From: Pegea sp. RAD2-039
Taxonomy: Eukaryota > Chordata > Thaliacea > Salpida > Salpidae
Length of the DNA: 64,000 nt
Reading direction: 5' to 3'
Assembly (NCBI GenBank): GCA_034620365.1
Contig: JAQGEQ010000258.1
Location: 372,001 to 436,000, forward strand
The translations under genes and the position numbers were made by a program. The notes under the pieces were generated by a model, which searched no databases, was not told where the DNA came from, and saw only the letters and a list, made by a program, of their open reading frames with translations. Shown piece after piece: positions 50,475 through 63,700 of this stretch (within the stretch, counting starts at the first letter, position 1; every line of letters starts with the position of its first letter).

Positions 50475-52737
50475 TCATACACAAACATTAGAGCAAATAT
50501 CGGCTGATTTGAAGTAATTATTTTGCACAAAAGGAAACAGTGTAAATGCACCAAGAAGTGAAGCAAGTTGAACTATCGCACCATACCACAACAAGCTCTG
50601 TTGGTTACCACCTTCATGAAATATCTGAGCAATAGAAACTTTTAGATAGGAAACAAGACCAACCCACATGAATTGACTGAATACCTAAATGAAAATTGTT
50701 TCAAATTTGTGTTAAAATCATTTTTCATGAAGAAATTTATTAAAATTTTAAAAAAGGTTAAAGTTTGTAAAAGACTTGAAAGTAAATAAAAACTTCAGAG
50801 AAGAAATTAACAAACCATAACAGTGCCTCCATAACTGCTATTGATAAGTACTGGGCATGGACTTTGAAGTGCAAGCAGAAAAATATAGCTTCCAAAAACT
50901 AATAAGAATATAAAATAACTGAGCAGAAGTTATTAGAAAAATAAAACAAAAGTGTTCTAAACTTTTTATGATTATCTATAAATCTTAGATCTATCTTAAA
51001 AATTTAACTACATATGAATAAAATGTTATTGCTAAATGCTAAAGTAAGATTTAAACAAACTACCTAAGCTTATACAGAATAGTCCACCAATCTTGTTCAA
51101 CGATTTTGATGGTATAAAAAGCGCAATTATGCAAGCAATTGGGTTAGCTATGTTGCCTAACGCTTGTGACAAATGATATGAAACTTGTCCATATGGCAAA
51201 GAAGAGTAGGAAGAAAGAGATGGTAATATTCCATTTGAAAAAGTATTTGTAATAAATATAATTGTCAAAAAATAGCAACATTTTGCATTAGTTAAACTGA
51301 TATTTGAAAAAATCAACTGTTCTTCTGGAATCAGAGATTCTTCATTTGTAATTATTGGATCTGTAACTTCCATAGATTTCATTAGGTTTGAATATGAATG
51401 CTTGTTTAGCATATGAAAAGAAATTCCACAAATTGTCATCATTATGAAGACTAGACTAAGAAAAACTTCAACTGAAAAACTAGAAACAAATTTTGTATTT
51501 TAAATTATAAACTTTTGAATAAACGAGAAAAATTATGATCTATTCAAATAATTATAAGCTGTAAAAGTTATAAGTTAATTTTTAAATATTTTACTTAATC
51601 AAGTATAAACAAGCTATAAATTTGAATCAAATAAAAGTATTAAACTTATTTTCATTACTAAATAACAATTGGAACAAACCGTAATTCTTCATTTATTGTT
51701 ATAACATGATAATCTGTTTGATTTGTAGTTTGATTTATGAAAGACACATTTAAACATTTCTCTTCCCCTGCTCCTTGAACAAGAGCAAATACACTAGGAA
51801 CAAATCCACTGAGTCCTTCTCCAATGAAATAAGTTGTTAAAAAAACTTTGGGAAAAATTTTCATGAAAGGAAGAAAAGATACTGAAGATGTACAATCTAC
51901 AATGGATATGATAAACCTGTAATTTAAAGAACAAGTCTGTTTAATTCACTATCTGATATTCACAAAGTTTAAGCCTTCTCTTTGAATATATAAGATTTGT
52001 TTGTCAATCTAATCAATTTTAATTAATGTCAAATTAATAATAAATCATTATTTATTTAATTAATTTTGATAAGCTTATTTCAAAAAACTTTTAACAAAAA
52101 ATAGATTTTAAAATAATCAATAAAAATTAAATTGTGAAGTTTGACTTGATGTTTAACATACCAAAGTATAAAAAATGGTAAGCTAGTATCATGTGAAACT
52201 ATATATGTTGTCTGATTCCATGTGAAAGAAAGAATAAAAGTTGCACAAATTCCAAGTGATAGCAAAATATAGATTAATATAATTCGATTCAATCGCTGCT
52301 TACAAAATAACTGAAAAATGTAGAATTTATTCATGTAGTTTAAAAGTATAAAGGTATTTTAACTTACTTTTTCTTTAAAATTGTTAACTAATAATTTGTG
52401 AAATAATCTTTAAATTAAAATAATAATAAATTAAGTTTTCACTTTATTAAAATTTACTCTATTAGCCTAAAATTAAAACTTAATAACATATATTTTAATT
52501 AAAAGTAATGCAAAATTAGAAAAGTCTTACTTGAAACAAAGTAACAACAATAGGACCAATATTCCCAGCTTGAGCAATAATAGTTAAGTAAGCTGGAAGA
52601 TTCCAACCTTCAGGTAATTTGCTTACAAGTATAGGAAGTTCTACCCAAATACCATTGATAGCAACCCATGCACCAGTTCCAAATAGTAATGCAAATAAAT
52701 GAACAAAAAATTGAGGCCGTTTGGTTTGCAAACACAT
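50475..52737 (-). CDS. SLC52A: SLC52-family riboflavin transporter
   Basis: Six exons with matching phases: 52737-52531, 52310-52162, 51916-51680, 51479-51064, 50898-50816 and 50684-50475 (433 aa, typical of the family). Signature segments are [20 protein letters not shown] and [20 protein letters not shown] at the N-terminus, [20 protein letters not shown] and [19 protein letters not shown] in exon 3, and [18 protein letters not shown] in exon 5. About eleven hydrophobic helices are visible. The extracellular loop after helix 6 has [12 protein letters not shown] with three N-glycosylation sequons. The long cytoplasmic loop in exon 4 is acidic. The protein carries riboflavin across the plasma membrane. 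The joint ELR-FSVEVF uses the acceptor tttctag and fits the conserved RFS of the family. Orthology to A1, A2 or A3 is not decided. Confidence 0.93.
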
Positions 52738-53371
52738 TTTCACCTAAACAAAACACAAACTTTTCACTAAACCCATATTAAAAATTAGAGAGTTAAGTTA
52801 TAATTTTACAAATTATCAAAAAACTCTGAAAGTAAGTGACATCTGAAGACTTTTCAAAAATTGAAAATTAAAATTTTTGTATTTTATCAACGAAACAGAA
52901 TATTTTCAAAACATTTTAACAGACACTAAAACGAACAAAACAATTTGTTACTGAGTATGTAAAATAAAGTTGATTTAAGTTTGTTTATAATATGGGTTTG
53001 AAAAACACTTTTGTTTTTGTTCTAATTAGGGTAATCCCCTATAGTAGGAGAGCTTCAGCTAAAAATATATTTTTACAATTAAATTTATAAAATTGTAGGC
53101 GAAAAATTTTTATAAAGAGTAGATTAAATTTACAGTTTTCCAGAAACATTTACAAGTTACACTTTGATGATGTATTTAACGACCTATAGATACCATTGAT
53201 TTTGGAATAGATAGAACAAATATACTACAAAAACTGTACCTAATAATTATTTTGGTCTTAATAATTCCAATGTCTTAAATAAAAACTTTATTTGAAAATA
53301 TTTTTTTAGAATGATAGTTGTTTGAATATCTATTCTCAAATACTAAAATATTAAAATCTTAAGGAGATACC
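52738..53371. other. AT-rich spacer upstream of the transporter gene
   Basis: No coding frame is recognised. It should contain the promoter of the minus-strand transporter gene and ends at the 3' tip of the LINE remnant. Confidence 0.5.
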
Positions 53372-53830
53372 TTGTTCATTTATTCATTACAATAATTGCG
53401 AAAAAGAGTGTCTGAAAAGAGCACCTCTCCTTTCGCAAATACTACAATTATTATATATAACTAAGATGAAAATGTAGAAAAAAATACATGTAACAGATGG
53501 AAGTTTAGGAGTTTAGGATACAATATTAAAGTGCATGATTACAAAGAATTTTAAAATTATAAAAAAGAAAAGAAAAATCAAATTTGATAATAGATGAAAT
53601 TGAATCAATATTAAAACGATACTTCAACTTTAACAACACGAGAGAGTCTAACATGGTAATAGCTTATGGCAGTTGGTTCTAATTACAAATTTTTAAAGAA
53701 CTTTCTGCAACAAACTTTGTCAATAAAAATATCAACCAAATAGTGAAATTATGTTTTGGGGAATATCAATCTTGTCTTAAAACATCTGGTCACAACTTGA
53801 ATTGGTAAAATGCTTTTAATTTCTAATCTA
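53372..53830 (-). mobile_element. Second decayed LINE 3' end of the same family, minus strand
   Basis: On the minus strand the frame NQLP-stop-AITMLDSLVLLKLKYRF aligns with NQLPADVVMSESLVLFKQKL of the copy at 24240-25130. The 3' tail at 53434-53372 reads gcgaaaggagaggtgctcttt, then cactctttttcgcaattatt and an A-rich end, clearly the same tail. It is 5'-truncated and full of stops. The upstream (5') limit is uncertain; similarity fades near 53830. Confidence 0.75.
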
Positions 53831-54202
53831 ACATTTTAATAAATCACAAAATTGCAGAATTATTTTATCTATATACCAATTTAAAAGCTTTAAATTTAAT
53901 TTCCTTTCTCTGGATTGATTCATTTTTTTTAAGAAATTTAATGATCAGATTTGCGATTAAATTATAAATATACAATAATCAAAGTATTCAATATAATACC
54001 CAAATATTAGAACTCCAAAACTGCCTAAAGTCAATTTGTTATTTAAATAACGAACACATGTGTATATCAAGAAATAACTTCAACAAAAAATTGTAAGAAA
54101 CAATTATAAGTTACATAATGATTTAAAAAATTTGTAAAAATTCTTATATTAAAGTCGAAAGTATATTAGGATACACAAGTGTAGAGATGAGACATTGAAG
54201 TA
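53831..54202. other. AT-rich spacer after PGD
   Basis: No feature is recognised apart from A/T runs. It holds the 3' UTR of PGD. Confidence 0.5.
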
Positions 54203-57200
54203 TCAAGCATTATATGTGGAAGAAGAGATGTTTCCTCCATGACCAGTCCAGTTTGTGTGATGATGTTGACCAGGATTGTTCAACAGCTGGTAAGTATGAG
54301 CTCCAAAGTAATCTCGTTGAGCCTTCAAAGATAAAATTGATTAACAAGTCATCAGAAAGACTCAAAAAAGATGTTCAAACCTGAATTAAATTAGCAGGAA
54401 CAACAGCAGAACGGTAACCATCAAAAAATGAAACTGCCGAGCTCATACAAGGAGTTGGAACTCCGTTGCTAATAGCTACCGTCAAAACTCGTCTCCAGCT
54501 TTTCTAATTTCAAACAAAGTTGGTTTTAGTTGGTTGACAAAATCAAATGATCAAAATTCACTTGAGTTTTGTTGATGGCGTTCATAAAAAACTCATCAAG
54601 CAGCAGGTTTGGTAATTTGGGGTTCTTATCAAAAGCTTCTTTTATCTTACCAAGAAAACGACTGCAAATAAACAGAATTGAATTTCGAAATTAAGTTTGA
54701 TATGAAATTTGTCAACTTAATATAAAAACCTTCTTATAATACAACCACCTCTCCACATCAGAGCAATCCCACCGTAGTTGAGATTCCAATTTAGTTGTTT
54801 AGCAGCTTCTCGCATCAACATAAATCCTTGAGCATAAGAAACTATCTTAGCAGCATATAACGCCTATCAATAAAATAAAGTTCAGAGTAGTAAAAGCCTG
54901 ATCGGAGCTCAAAGCTCTTATCAAGTTTTGAAAGATTTATTTTTCTATAAATGAAAACAAACTGAATCTTTTAAACAATAAATTTCGTAAAAAATAGAAG
55001 TAGATTTATGAAATATATTTCACTTACTTGTTTAAGATCTTCTAAAAACTGTTTTTTATCTCCATCAAACTTTTTAACTGGCCCACAAATATGTTTTGAA
55101 GCTAGGACACGTTCATCTTTTAGTGATGATAAGCATCTTGCAAAAACAGATTCACCTGAACACCACAAAGATATTTGTTAAAATTCTTTTATACAATTTG
55201 TTTATTTGTGTGCCGAAAAATTGATTAATAAAGAATTGAAAATGATCAAATAGATTTCATAGAGATTAGTAGTTACCAATCAAAGTTAAAGGCATCCCAT
55301 ATTCTAATGCAGAAATAGCAGTCCATTTGCCAGTTCCTTTCTGACCGGCAGCATCAAGAATTTTACCCAACAGATGTTTGCCGTCATTATCCCGAAACTT
55401 TGTGATATCAGCTGTGATTTCAATGAGGTAAGAATCAAGATCACCTTTGTTCCATTCAGAAAATGTCTGTATTCAGTTACTAGTTAGAAAATGTTATTGA
55501 AATTTTGTTCAATAAAAACTACTTGAGAAATTTCATCGTTATCCATTCCTAATATATCTTTCATGATTTGATAACTTTCACAAATCAGTTGCATATCACC
55601 ATATTCGATTCCATTGTGGACCATCTTTACATAATGACCAGCTCCATCCTCACCAACCTTTTCAACGATAATTGACGTAACTGTTTAAAAACTAAACAGA
55701 TTTCAGCTTACCCAATCACAGCAAGGTTCGTTCTCAACTTTGGCTGAAATCGATTGAAATATTTGTTTGATGTGAGGCCTAAAAAAAGTATTTGATTACT
55801 TCAACAACTTTCAATAAGCTCACTGAAAGTTTATTTATTATTTAGTTTATCCAAAGAAATTTATATGAACTTTCACAGACAAGTTATTTATATTAGAAGC
55901 TAGCAAGACTTAATAGTTTGTAAATATTAAATACGAATTTAAGAGATTTATTTTTCAAGAAATCATGATTAATCAAAAACACTTCCTATCTATGAATAAC
56001 TATTTTCTACATGACACTTCTAAAAAGAAGATATTTGATCAGCAAACAATTTGTTTCAAACAAAATTAGATTTCAATAAATCGATTGCAGAGTGTTTAAA
56101 ATATTAGCTTTTCGTAAAGGACAAATTACTGAAGAATATTTGTTGACAACTTTCTCCTTATTTTCAATATTTTTGCTGAATCATTCATATTTACAGTCTT
56201 TAAAAAGTTGTTCCTTACAAACACAAAAGTCGGCGTTGTTTTAGCAATTGAATAAATTTGTAAATTGAGATTTAAAGTTTCAAAACATTTGGAATTTTGT
56301 TGGTATGCTAAATTACTTTTAATCATAAAGTTTAATTTCAACGGATATAGTTGGTCGATCAACCAGAAAATTTATTGAAAATATAAATAATTGAATTTAA
56401 TAAGTGATGATGTTACCAGGCTTTTGGAGAACCGCCAGGCATTAAAGATGGTCCATAACGCGCACCATCTTCACCACCAGAAACACCAGAACCAACAAAT
56501 AATATTTGTTTCTTTTCTAAACTAGCACACCGTCGAATTGTGTCTTTATATTCCGAGTTTCCACCATCTATAATAATATCACCAGCTTCAAGTAATGGGA
56601 TCTAATAAAGGAATAATATAAAACAAATCTCAAATTTTAAACCCTGAAGAGATTTACCAGCTTTTCAATAAAAGCATCAACAGCACTTCCAGCTTTTACC
56701 AATAACATTACTCTTCTAGGAGTTTTTAACTTAGAAACCATTTCTTCTAGTGAATGAGCTCCAACAACTTTTGTTCCTAAGGCCTCATTTTGAAGAAATT
56801 TATCAACTTTCTCAACTGTTCTATTGAAAGCACAGACCTGAAGATACAGAATCACTTTTAAAAGTTTAAAATAAAAACTTATCAAATAGTTTTAGCATTC
56901 TGAATAAACAAATGACTTTGAACATTAATCAAAAAACAACAACTTACTACATAGCCATGGTCATTCATGTTAAGAATCAGGTTTTGACCCTACAAACAAT
57001 ATTTATGTTATTTAGTTCCATAATAAAATATAAATTTATATAAAACAGTTGATATTAATTGTAAACAAACTTCATTTGCAACGAAGTTTCAATGTAAAGA
57101 TCATTTTTATTTGAGGTGACAAAGAAACAAAGTTTTACCATTACAGCAAGTCCAATCAAAGCGATATCAGCTCTAAAAAGATTAAGAGTTTTGTTAAACA

Positions 57201-57341
57201 AGGAATATTAGGAAATTATAAGTTTTAAATGAACTACATCAAGTAGGAATTATTTCAAATTTATTTGTATTCTTAAAAAATATATCAAGTAAATTTTACT
57301 TTTTGGAAAATAAAAAATTAAACTTACATTTGTTCAGACAT
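54203..57341 (-). CDS. PGD: 6-phosphogluconate dehydrogenase, decarboxylating
   Basis: About 13 exons: 57341-57328 (MSEQ), then near 57175-57138, 56990-56949, 56838-56658, 56600-56419, 55786-55716, 55668-55524, 55467-55276, 55157-55027, 54864-54730, 54663-54561, 54505-54381 and 54324-54203. The NADP-binding Rossmann start is [20 protein letters not shown], followed by [15 protein letters not shown] and [15 protein letters not shown]. The catalytic region has [20 protein letters not shown] and [20 protein letters not shown] with the conserved Lys. The C-terminal tail [20 protein letters not shown], then [12 protein letters not shown], is nearly identical to other animals. It oxidises 6-phosphogluconate to ribulose 5-phosphate with NADPH formation in the cytosolic pentose phosphate pathway. 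Exon ends are approximate apart from the first. Confidence 0.95.
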
Positions 57342-58059
57342 GGTCTTCAATTATAAAAAGCTTAAAATACTAAAACTGCAATTGTAAAAATTATAAAGAT
57401 TAAAAATTAAAATTCATGAAATATAAGCAAAGCTCAACAACAATTATATTTAAACTAAATCAAACTAAAGTTATCCTAATTTATTTTGACCCATTTGTAC
57501 TTAAAATATTATTAATCAGTTTGTCTTTAAACTTGATGTCTTTCATTTTTTATAACCTTCATTTCTTACCAAACTAAATATTTAAGTTGAAGTTCAAATT
57601 CAAGAAATAAAGAACAAATATTGTCATATATCATGACAACAAATTATTATTTTATGTTTAAGTCTATCAGTTAAGAGTTCAAAAAACAAAGTTTTTATTT
57701 GAATAAATTCTTTTCATAAAGATAATTATAAAGTAAATTTACCAAAGTAAGTAAAGTCAAAAATAAATCAGATTAATTTAAATTAAAAACACGAAAATTG
57801 TATAATTATTTGATCTAATTAGAAGTAAAAAAGGGAACAAACAGTTTGTACTTATAAACTGGCTAAATTCAAATGCTGCGCAGAAAAATTAATCTTTGAT
57901 TATAATAAAATTAACATTTAAATACTATTTTTGTTTATAATTTTCATTTATTATCATTGTCATTATTTCTCGGCAATTTGAAGTTCATAAAAATGCAGGT
58001 AGAAGAGCCTTATTAGTCTGGTTAATAATTACACTTCTAGAAGATGCAAAACTTCTAAT
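57342..58059. other. AT-rich spacer upstream of PGD
   Basis: This is the 5' flank of PGD. No motif or frame of note was recognised. Confidence 0.5.
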
Positions 58060-58220
58060 TTAAGGCCGGAGTTGGAACATCATAGGCATTTCGTCTCTGT
58101 ACTCAATGTCGTTCTGGTAGTTCCTGTGACGCCAGCTGGGCGTAGCTACATCAGTCCGTCTGTTCTGCATCATACCATTTGGCGTGGAGTGAAATCCTGC
58201 TGCATGGGCAAAAACTGGAT
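58060..58220 (-). CDS. Orphan terminal exon of an unidentified gene
   Basis: An isolated G+C-rich block in very AT-rich DNA. On the minus strand, after a possible acceptor (ttaaaaag), a 52-codon frame reads DPVFAHAAGFHSTPNGMMQN and ends QNDIEYRDEMPMMFQLRP before TAA at 58062-58060. The base composition and residue mix are typical of real exons here. No ATG precedes it in frame before a stop, so it should be spliced from further right (minus-strand upstream). I do not recognise the protein. The other strand also has a 76-codon frame, but it is Cys/Val-rich and reads like an antisense shadow. Confidence 0.45.
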
Positions 58221-59224
58221 CTTTTTAATTTATGCCAAGTTTTTTGTTTCGGTCGAAACAGGCCATGCCGTCATTATTACTAGCTACTGTTACAATTTAT
58301 AGCAAATATAGCTATGATAGATGCATGGGTCCTTATGTAAAAAAAGAATGAACAAAAAAACTATAAAAAGATCTTTATAGTAACATAACAAATTAGCTGT
58401 GAATCATAAAACACTTTATATTGTATGTTTTGAAAAAATATATGCTTCTCTTAATATGCATTTCCTTTTCATTGAACACTTAAGTCAGCAATAATTCTTT
58501 TGGATACGATATACATACTATAACTTTCAAGAGTGAATTGATTTGGACGCTAAAGTTAATTACAAATGATTTGCCTCACACGATTTGTCAATAAAAAGTA
58601 TCAATAAAGTTTTAGATGCAAAAGGACTATATCCCTAAAATTTTATTTTGAACCTTGTAGAAATAAATAATGACACAAAAATTGATATGATTAAATTTTA
58701 CTCCATCCGATCAACAAACTAAAAGATTACTATTTGAAGAAGCCAGATTAAGTACAATTTCATTTATTTATCATCTTAAGTTTGTAGTCTTAACATAATT
58801 AAAACAATTTGCTGCAGCTAGGTTGAAACATAAATCTTTGTTAATTTGAATCAAATAAAAAAAGAATTAAGAACAACTTAATTAATCTTAACTGGACTAA
58901 CCAATCAAGCTTATGTAAAATATCAAAGTAGTCAAACTTATTTAATAAAAAATTATTAATGATAATATTGTAAATGGCCAAATTAGTTCATCATCTTTAT
59001 AATTAAACTGCCAATAGAAGCCACAAGATTAGTGATGACACGATGCTGTGGACTTTTTTTTATTTTATTGCTCTAATTTTACAATTTATCGATCAGATGT
59101 TATATTGAAGTGATTTATTTTGAAACTCATTTCTTCTTAATGATTATTACTCAATTGATAATTGTTTATTTTTCAAGAAAAAATTCCGAAAAGGAACAAT
59201 GGAAACGTAATACCAAAATCTTCA
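58221..59224. other. AT-rich stretch, nothing recognised
   Basis: No coding frame or repeat is supported. It may be an intron if the orphan exon at 58060-58220 and the coding-like material at 59225-60060 belong to one gene. Confidence 0.4.
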
Positions 59225-60060
59225 TCAGTGACACAGATACAAATTAATGAAAAAACTTCCATTTTTACTTGAAGTTGCTTCAGAACTACTTCTTGTTCGT
59301 TTTAAAGAGCCTTTTTGCGTTGAATCCTTTCTGCTTGAAGTTTCTACAGATTTTCTTACACAGTTTTTTTTCGATTCATTACGAAATTTTTTATTTATTC
59401 TTTTATATATTAAAATTTAAAGTCTTAGTTTTGTCTTTCTATTTTCATTCCTAGCTTTAGTAAGAGTTTTCAAATCACTTTTTGAATTTTTAATCTTATT
59501 TAAAGAAACTATTTTGATTTTTAAGTCAAGTTTTTGGATATTATTTTCAATTTTCTACCTAAGGGGTGTAAACTTCGGGCATCAGGTTGTTTAATCACTA
59601 GCGTACCTGCCGATAAGACTGTGATTACATATTTATTTATTATTTATACCCTTCTTCGTGTCGTTCCTTCTTTGTATAACGTTTGCATTTACTTCCCTTC
59701 CTCTATCTTCAAAACACTACCAATATCATTCTCGCTACTTAATTCAAAGGTTTCAATTTTTGTTTTATCATCAATATTCAAGGTTTCTTCTTATTACTTT
59801 ATAAAATGAATCTTTCTTTTTGAAATCACTTCCATCTTTTTCTTCATTATTGACAAATATAGAAAAGTCATAAATGATTTCAGTTTCTTTTATTAATTTT
59901 ATTTGCGATTCGTTAAGCTTAACAGCCAAACTTGAAGTTGTGGTTGCTTTACAGGTGTTAATAGTAATCCACGATGTGATAGTTTCATCCTGATCTTGCT
60001 TATTTTTATTACCTCTACTGCTTGATTGATGATTTCTTATACTTCTCTTATCCCTAAACT
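59225..60060 (-). pseudogene. Broken coding-like region, minus strand
   Basis: Several minus-strand segments read like a polar, Lys/Ser-rich protein but lie in different frames, interrupted by stops. In order they are: RSIRNHQSSSRGNKNKQDQD continuing to FKKKDSFYK (about 60060-59805); TLNIDDKTKIETFELSSEND; VITVLSAGTLVIKQPDARSL; VSLNKIKNSKSDLKTLTKAR; and CVRKSVETSSRKDSTQKGSL continuing to SEATSSKNGSFFIN (ending near 59240). Splicing does not join them cleanly. A decayed gene is the simplest view. A real gene with very short introns, or assembly errors, is possible. The family is unknown. Confidence 0.35.
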
Positions 60061-60169
60061 ATTTCTTCACACTTTTACTACTTAATTAATAATTGTTACA
60101 AAATCTAAATAAATGTAACTTTTGTATTTATAAACTTGATTGAACATTTTAAACAAACTGATGAAATAG

Positions 60170-60370
60170 TTGAGCGTTTCAAATTTACCGGAAATAATCA
60201 GTTTTGATGATGTATACTTTGACATGTCAACAGTTTTTTTCATGTTTCATGATAATATATCAAACGATTTACTGATGAAAGAAATCATTGATTTCCGCCA
60301 CATTAATAAAACAGCTAAAAACAAATACATTACAAATGTATTATCAACAAAATCATACAGAGCTGGCTGA
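60170..60370 (+). other. Unassigned open frame, possibly an exon or remnant
   Basis: A 66-codon frame follows a possible acceptor (gatgaaatag) and reads SVSNLPEIISFDDVYFDMST onward to TNVLSTKSYRAG before TGA. The residue mix is more protein-like than the usual AT-rich noise, but there is no ATG start (the first codon is TTG), no partner exon and no known motif. Confidence 0.2.
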
Positions 60371-60740
60371 TATCACTATTTTGTGACTCATAGATTAATA
60401 AAAATCGAACATTTCACATTAAATATTCTGTTTGAAATCAAAAATATTAAAAGTATATTTTCAAAACAGTGCAAGCAACTTTGATTTATAATAAAAGATC
60501 TCTGTCTCAGTAAACTTTAAGTTCATTTGTCAAAAAGATTTGATTTCCAGTCACAAAATGTTTAGAAAAAACTCTTAAATTTCCACGGAAAGCATATAGC
60601 TCGACATTTCGACCTTTCAAGCAAAAGTTTAAATTTTTTCAATTTTATTTTATTATCAATAAGAATTTTTTTAGATTATCAAATATTATTAAAAAATTTC
60701 GTTAAATTAAAAATTAGATGGAATCTCAAAAATCCGACAA

Positions 60741-63700
60741 TTAACGTTCGCAATCAGAAACTAAAACATCTCTTCCTTCATAAACAAAGACTGTTTCAAG
60801 AATATTAGAAGAAGCATGCACTACTTGTCCAGGTTGTTGCCCGCCTATATACAACTGGAATTGACCACTTGTCAAAAAGTAGTCACAAAACCCTCGATCA
60901 CATTTCCAAACCATTCTACCATCGAACCCAATATTTATCTTTACAACAACCTTCTCACCACTCTTGATGTGAACACGTTCAAACGCAACTAGATGATGTA
61001 TTAGATCTACATCAGTAAATCTTCTCATGTACACTTGAATCACTTCATCACCATCAACCCGTCCTTTGTTTTCCACCTCAACTTCAAGCTCAACCATCTC
61101 ACAAGCATATGAAAATTTCGGTGAAACTGTTACTCGATTATAACTGAAACTACTATAGCTTAATCCATAACCAAATGGAAATAAAGGAACCCCATAGAAA
61201 TATTTGTATGTGCGACCCACCATCGAGTAGTTAGTCATTGATGGAACCTATTAGAATCAAATTAAAAACTTCAACCCGATTGTATGACAATTACCTGGTC
61301 CATATCTGCATACCAAGTGTAGGGTAACCTTCCTGCTGGGTTGATGCTACCGTAAAGTACTCTCAGTAAGGCTTCACCTGTTCTTTGAGCAGGTAAAAAG
61401 CATTCGAGGATCGAGTTGACCCGAGAGCTTTTTACAGCCCATGAGACATCCACAGGTCCGCCATTAAACAACAAAACAACGATTTTGGCTTTTTTTGGAG
61501 CTTTAAAAGATTTAAGTTGAAGATAAGTTGGGTGAGATACAAAACTTACCAAATCGAACCACATCACTAAGAAGCTTCTTTTGGTTGCCAGGGAGATCTA
61601 AGTTACGTCTATCATTTCCTTCAGCTTCCACACCAGGACCTAAAGATATTTAAAATTACAAAAAAAGTCGATTTAATGAAATTTCTCACCTGTCCCTAAC
61701 GTCACAAACACTACATCAGCATCTGAAACTGCTTCTTTTACCTCTGTACTGTTATAACTTTCACAATGTGGAAGATTTTTGTCCCAAGCTCCTACACAGC
61801 CGCTAACCACTTTCCTAAATGTTGCCAAATATTTAATTGCGTATGAAGGAAGTAGAAATTGTTCTCCATCATAAATTCGCACGTAATCACCAGAAATGGC
61901 TTGTTGGTTTTCACCAAAAGGTCCAACCATCTGCAAAGTGGTTATTTAAAAAACAACCAGCAACCAGTAGTAGGTGAAAAGCAACTAACAGCTGCTGTTT
62001 TTAACAATATCTTCATCGGTAAAAATCCGTCATTTTTTAAAAGAACAAAACTTTTTGCAGCTACTTCTGTGGCTAGTTCTAAATGTTCCTTACTTTGCAG
62101 CACTAAAAACAGAAATCAACAAAATAGAAATGACAAACAGACGAACAAACAAACCATCAAGAGATAGATTGAACCAGGGAAGAGTTTCAGGAGGATCAAA
62201 CTCTCCTAACATCATTCGAGTTGTAAATAATCTCTTGGCTGAAACACGTAATCCTTCTTCACTTGTTTTATTATCTTTGACAAGATCAAGAAGCAAATCG
62301 AATCGATTGTCTTGCTTCCCACCCTTCAGTTCCAAATCAACACCAGCTTCATGAGCAACTACAACAAACTTCTATTTAAACGAAATATTTTTATCACAAA
62401 AATACCTTTAGCCGTCGAGTTTTTGCTTTTTGTATATTTGAAATCAGTATCTATACTTTCAATCGCACCTTCATCACTCACCACATATCCTTTGAAAGCG
62501 AATTTATTTCGTAGAATATCACCTAAGACATATTTTCAAACTGGGAATCAAATAATGTTGCAAATAGACCCACCCATCATCATTTCGTTAGCACAAGCAG
62601 GTACCCCGTTGATCGCGTTGTAACTACACATCACCGCGTGAGCCCCTGACTTGACACATTTGCGAAACGCGGGAAGAAAAGTAGTACCAAGATCATGTAG
62701 AGATACTTGTGAGTTGAAACTGAATCTGCTTACAGGGATGTTTTCAGGTCCTCCATGCACACCAAAGTGTTTACAGGTAGCTGTAGCTGCAGCAAATCGA
62801 CCTTCACCTTGTAAACCACTGATATAAGCTGAAGCAATATGACTTGTTAGAAAAGGATCTTCGCCATAAGTTTCCTACAACAATTAGTAAAGTGACAGAT
62901 ATAAGGAATCAGATAAATCAACCTGATTTCGACCCCATAAAGGATGCCTCATAATATTAACAACTGGTGCAAAGCAACTTAAACCAGTTTGGTCACCATA
63001 AAGCTGATTTTTCATGAAATAGTTGTGTTGCGCGCGTGCTTCTATAGCTATTGTACTCGTCATTCGTCTTATCAACTCTTTGCTAATAAACAATTATCAG
63101 CAAAAGTTTGAAACACAAGAAGGTGCTGAATTATCATTAAACTTTTCATATATCGATTTCATCAAGTGAAATGTGCTTGAATATTTAGATAACTTTAAAA
63201 AGTTTCTAGTTAAAATATCAAACAAGTAGTAACTCAAATGTGTTTGAAAAACTGATTAAGTAAATACCTAAAAGTTGCAGCAAGCCCTATAGCTTGAGGA
63301 AAAATAGTTCCTTGGTTAAGATAACCGTGAAGGCATTCTGTAGTCCACTGATAAGGTTTGATGTCTAATCTAGTAATTTCGGGAGAAGGGCCGTTATCTC
63401 TAGCGCCACCTCTGGCTATCTGTTCAACTACTTCATTAAGTGTTAATCTAGAAACCTAAAAATTTGTTTCTTTAACTTCAACGTAAAAATGAATTTTATT
63501 AAAGATTGGCTACATCACAATTAGTTTAATAATTGAAAGAAATTACATGGCTTGAAAGTATTCTAAAGAAATTGAACTCACTAAATCATCAACTCTGTCA
63601 GTAATTGGCAAATTTGTATCTCGAAAAGGAAGAACTTCCGAATTAGATTGGATGTTATATTGATTTTTTTGAAATGTTTTTACTGCTGACTGCTTTAGTG

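Noticed and set aside
58072-58302. 76-codon plus-strand frame over the G+C-rich block
   Set aside because: The minus strand reads as a better exon with Pro/Asn/Arg/Gln content and a clean stop. The plus frame is a Val/Cys-rich shadow, though this is not certain.
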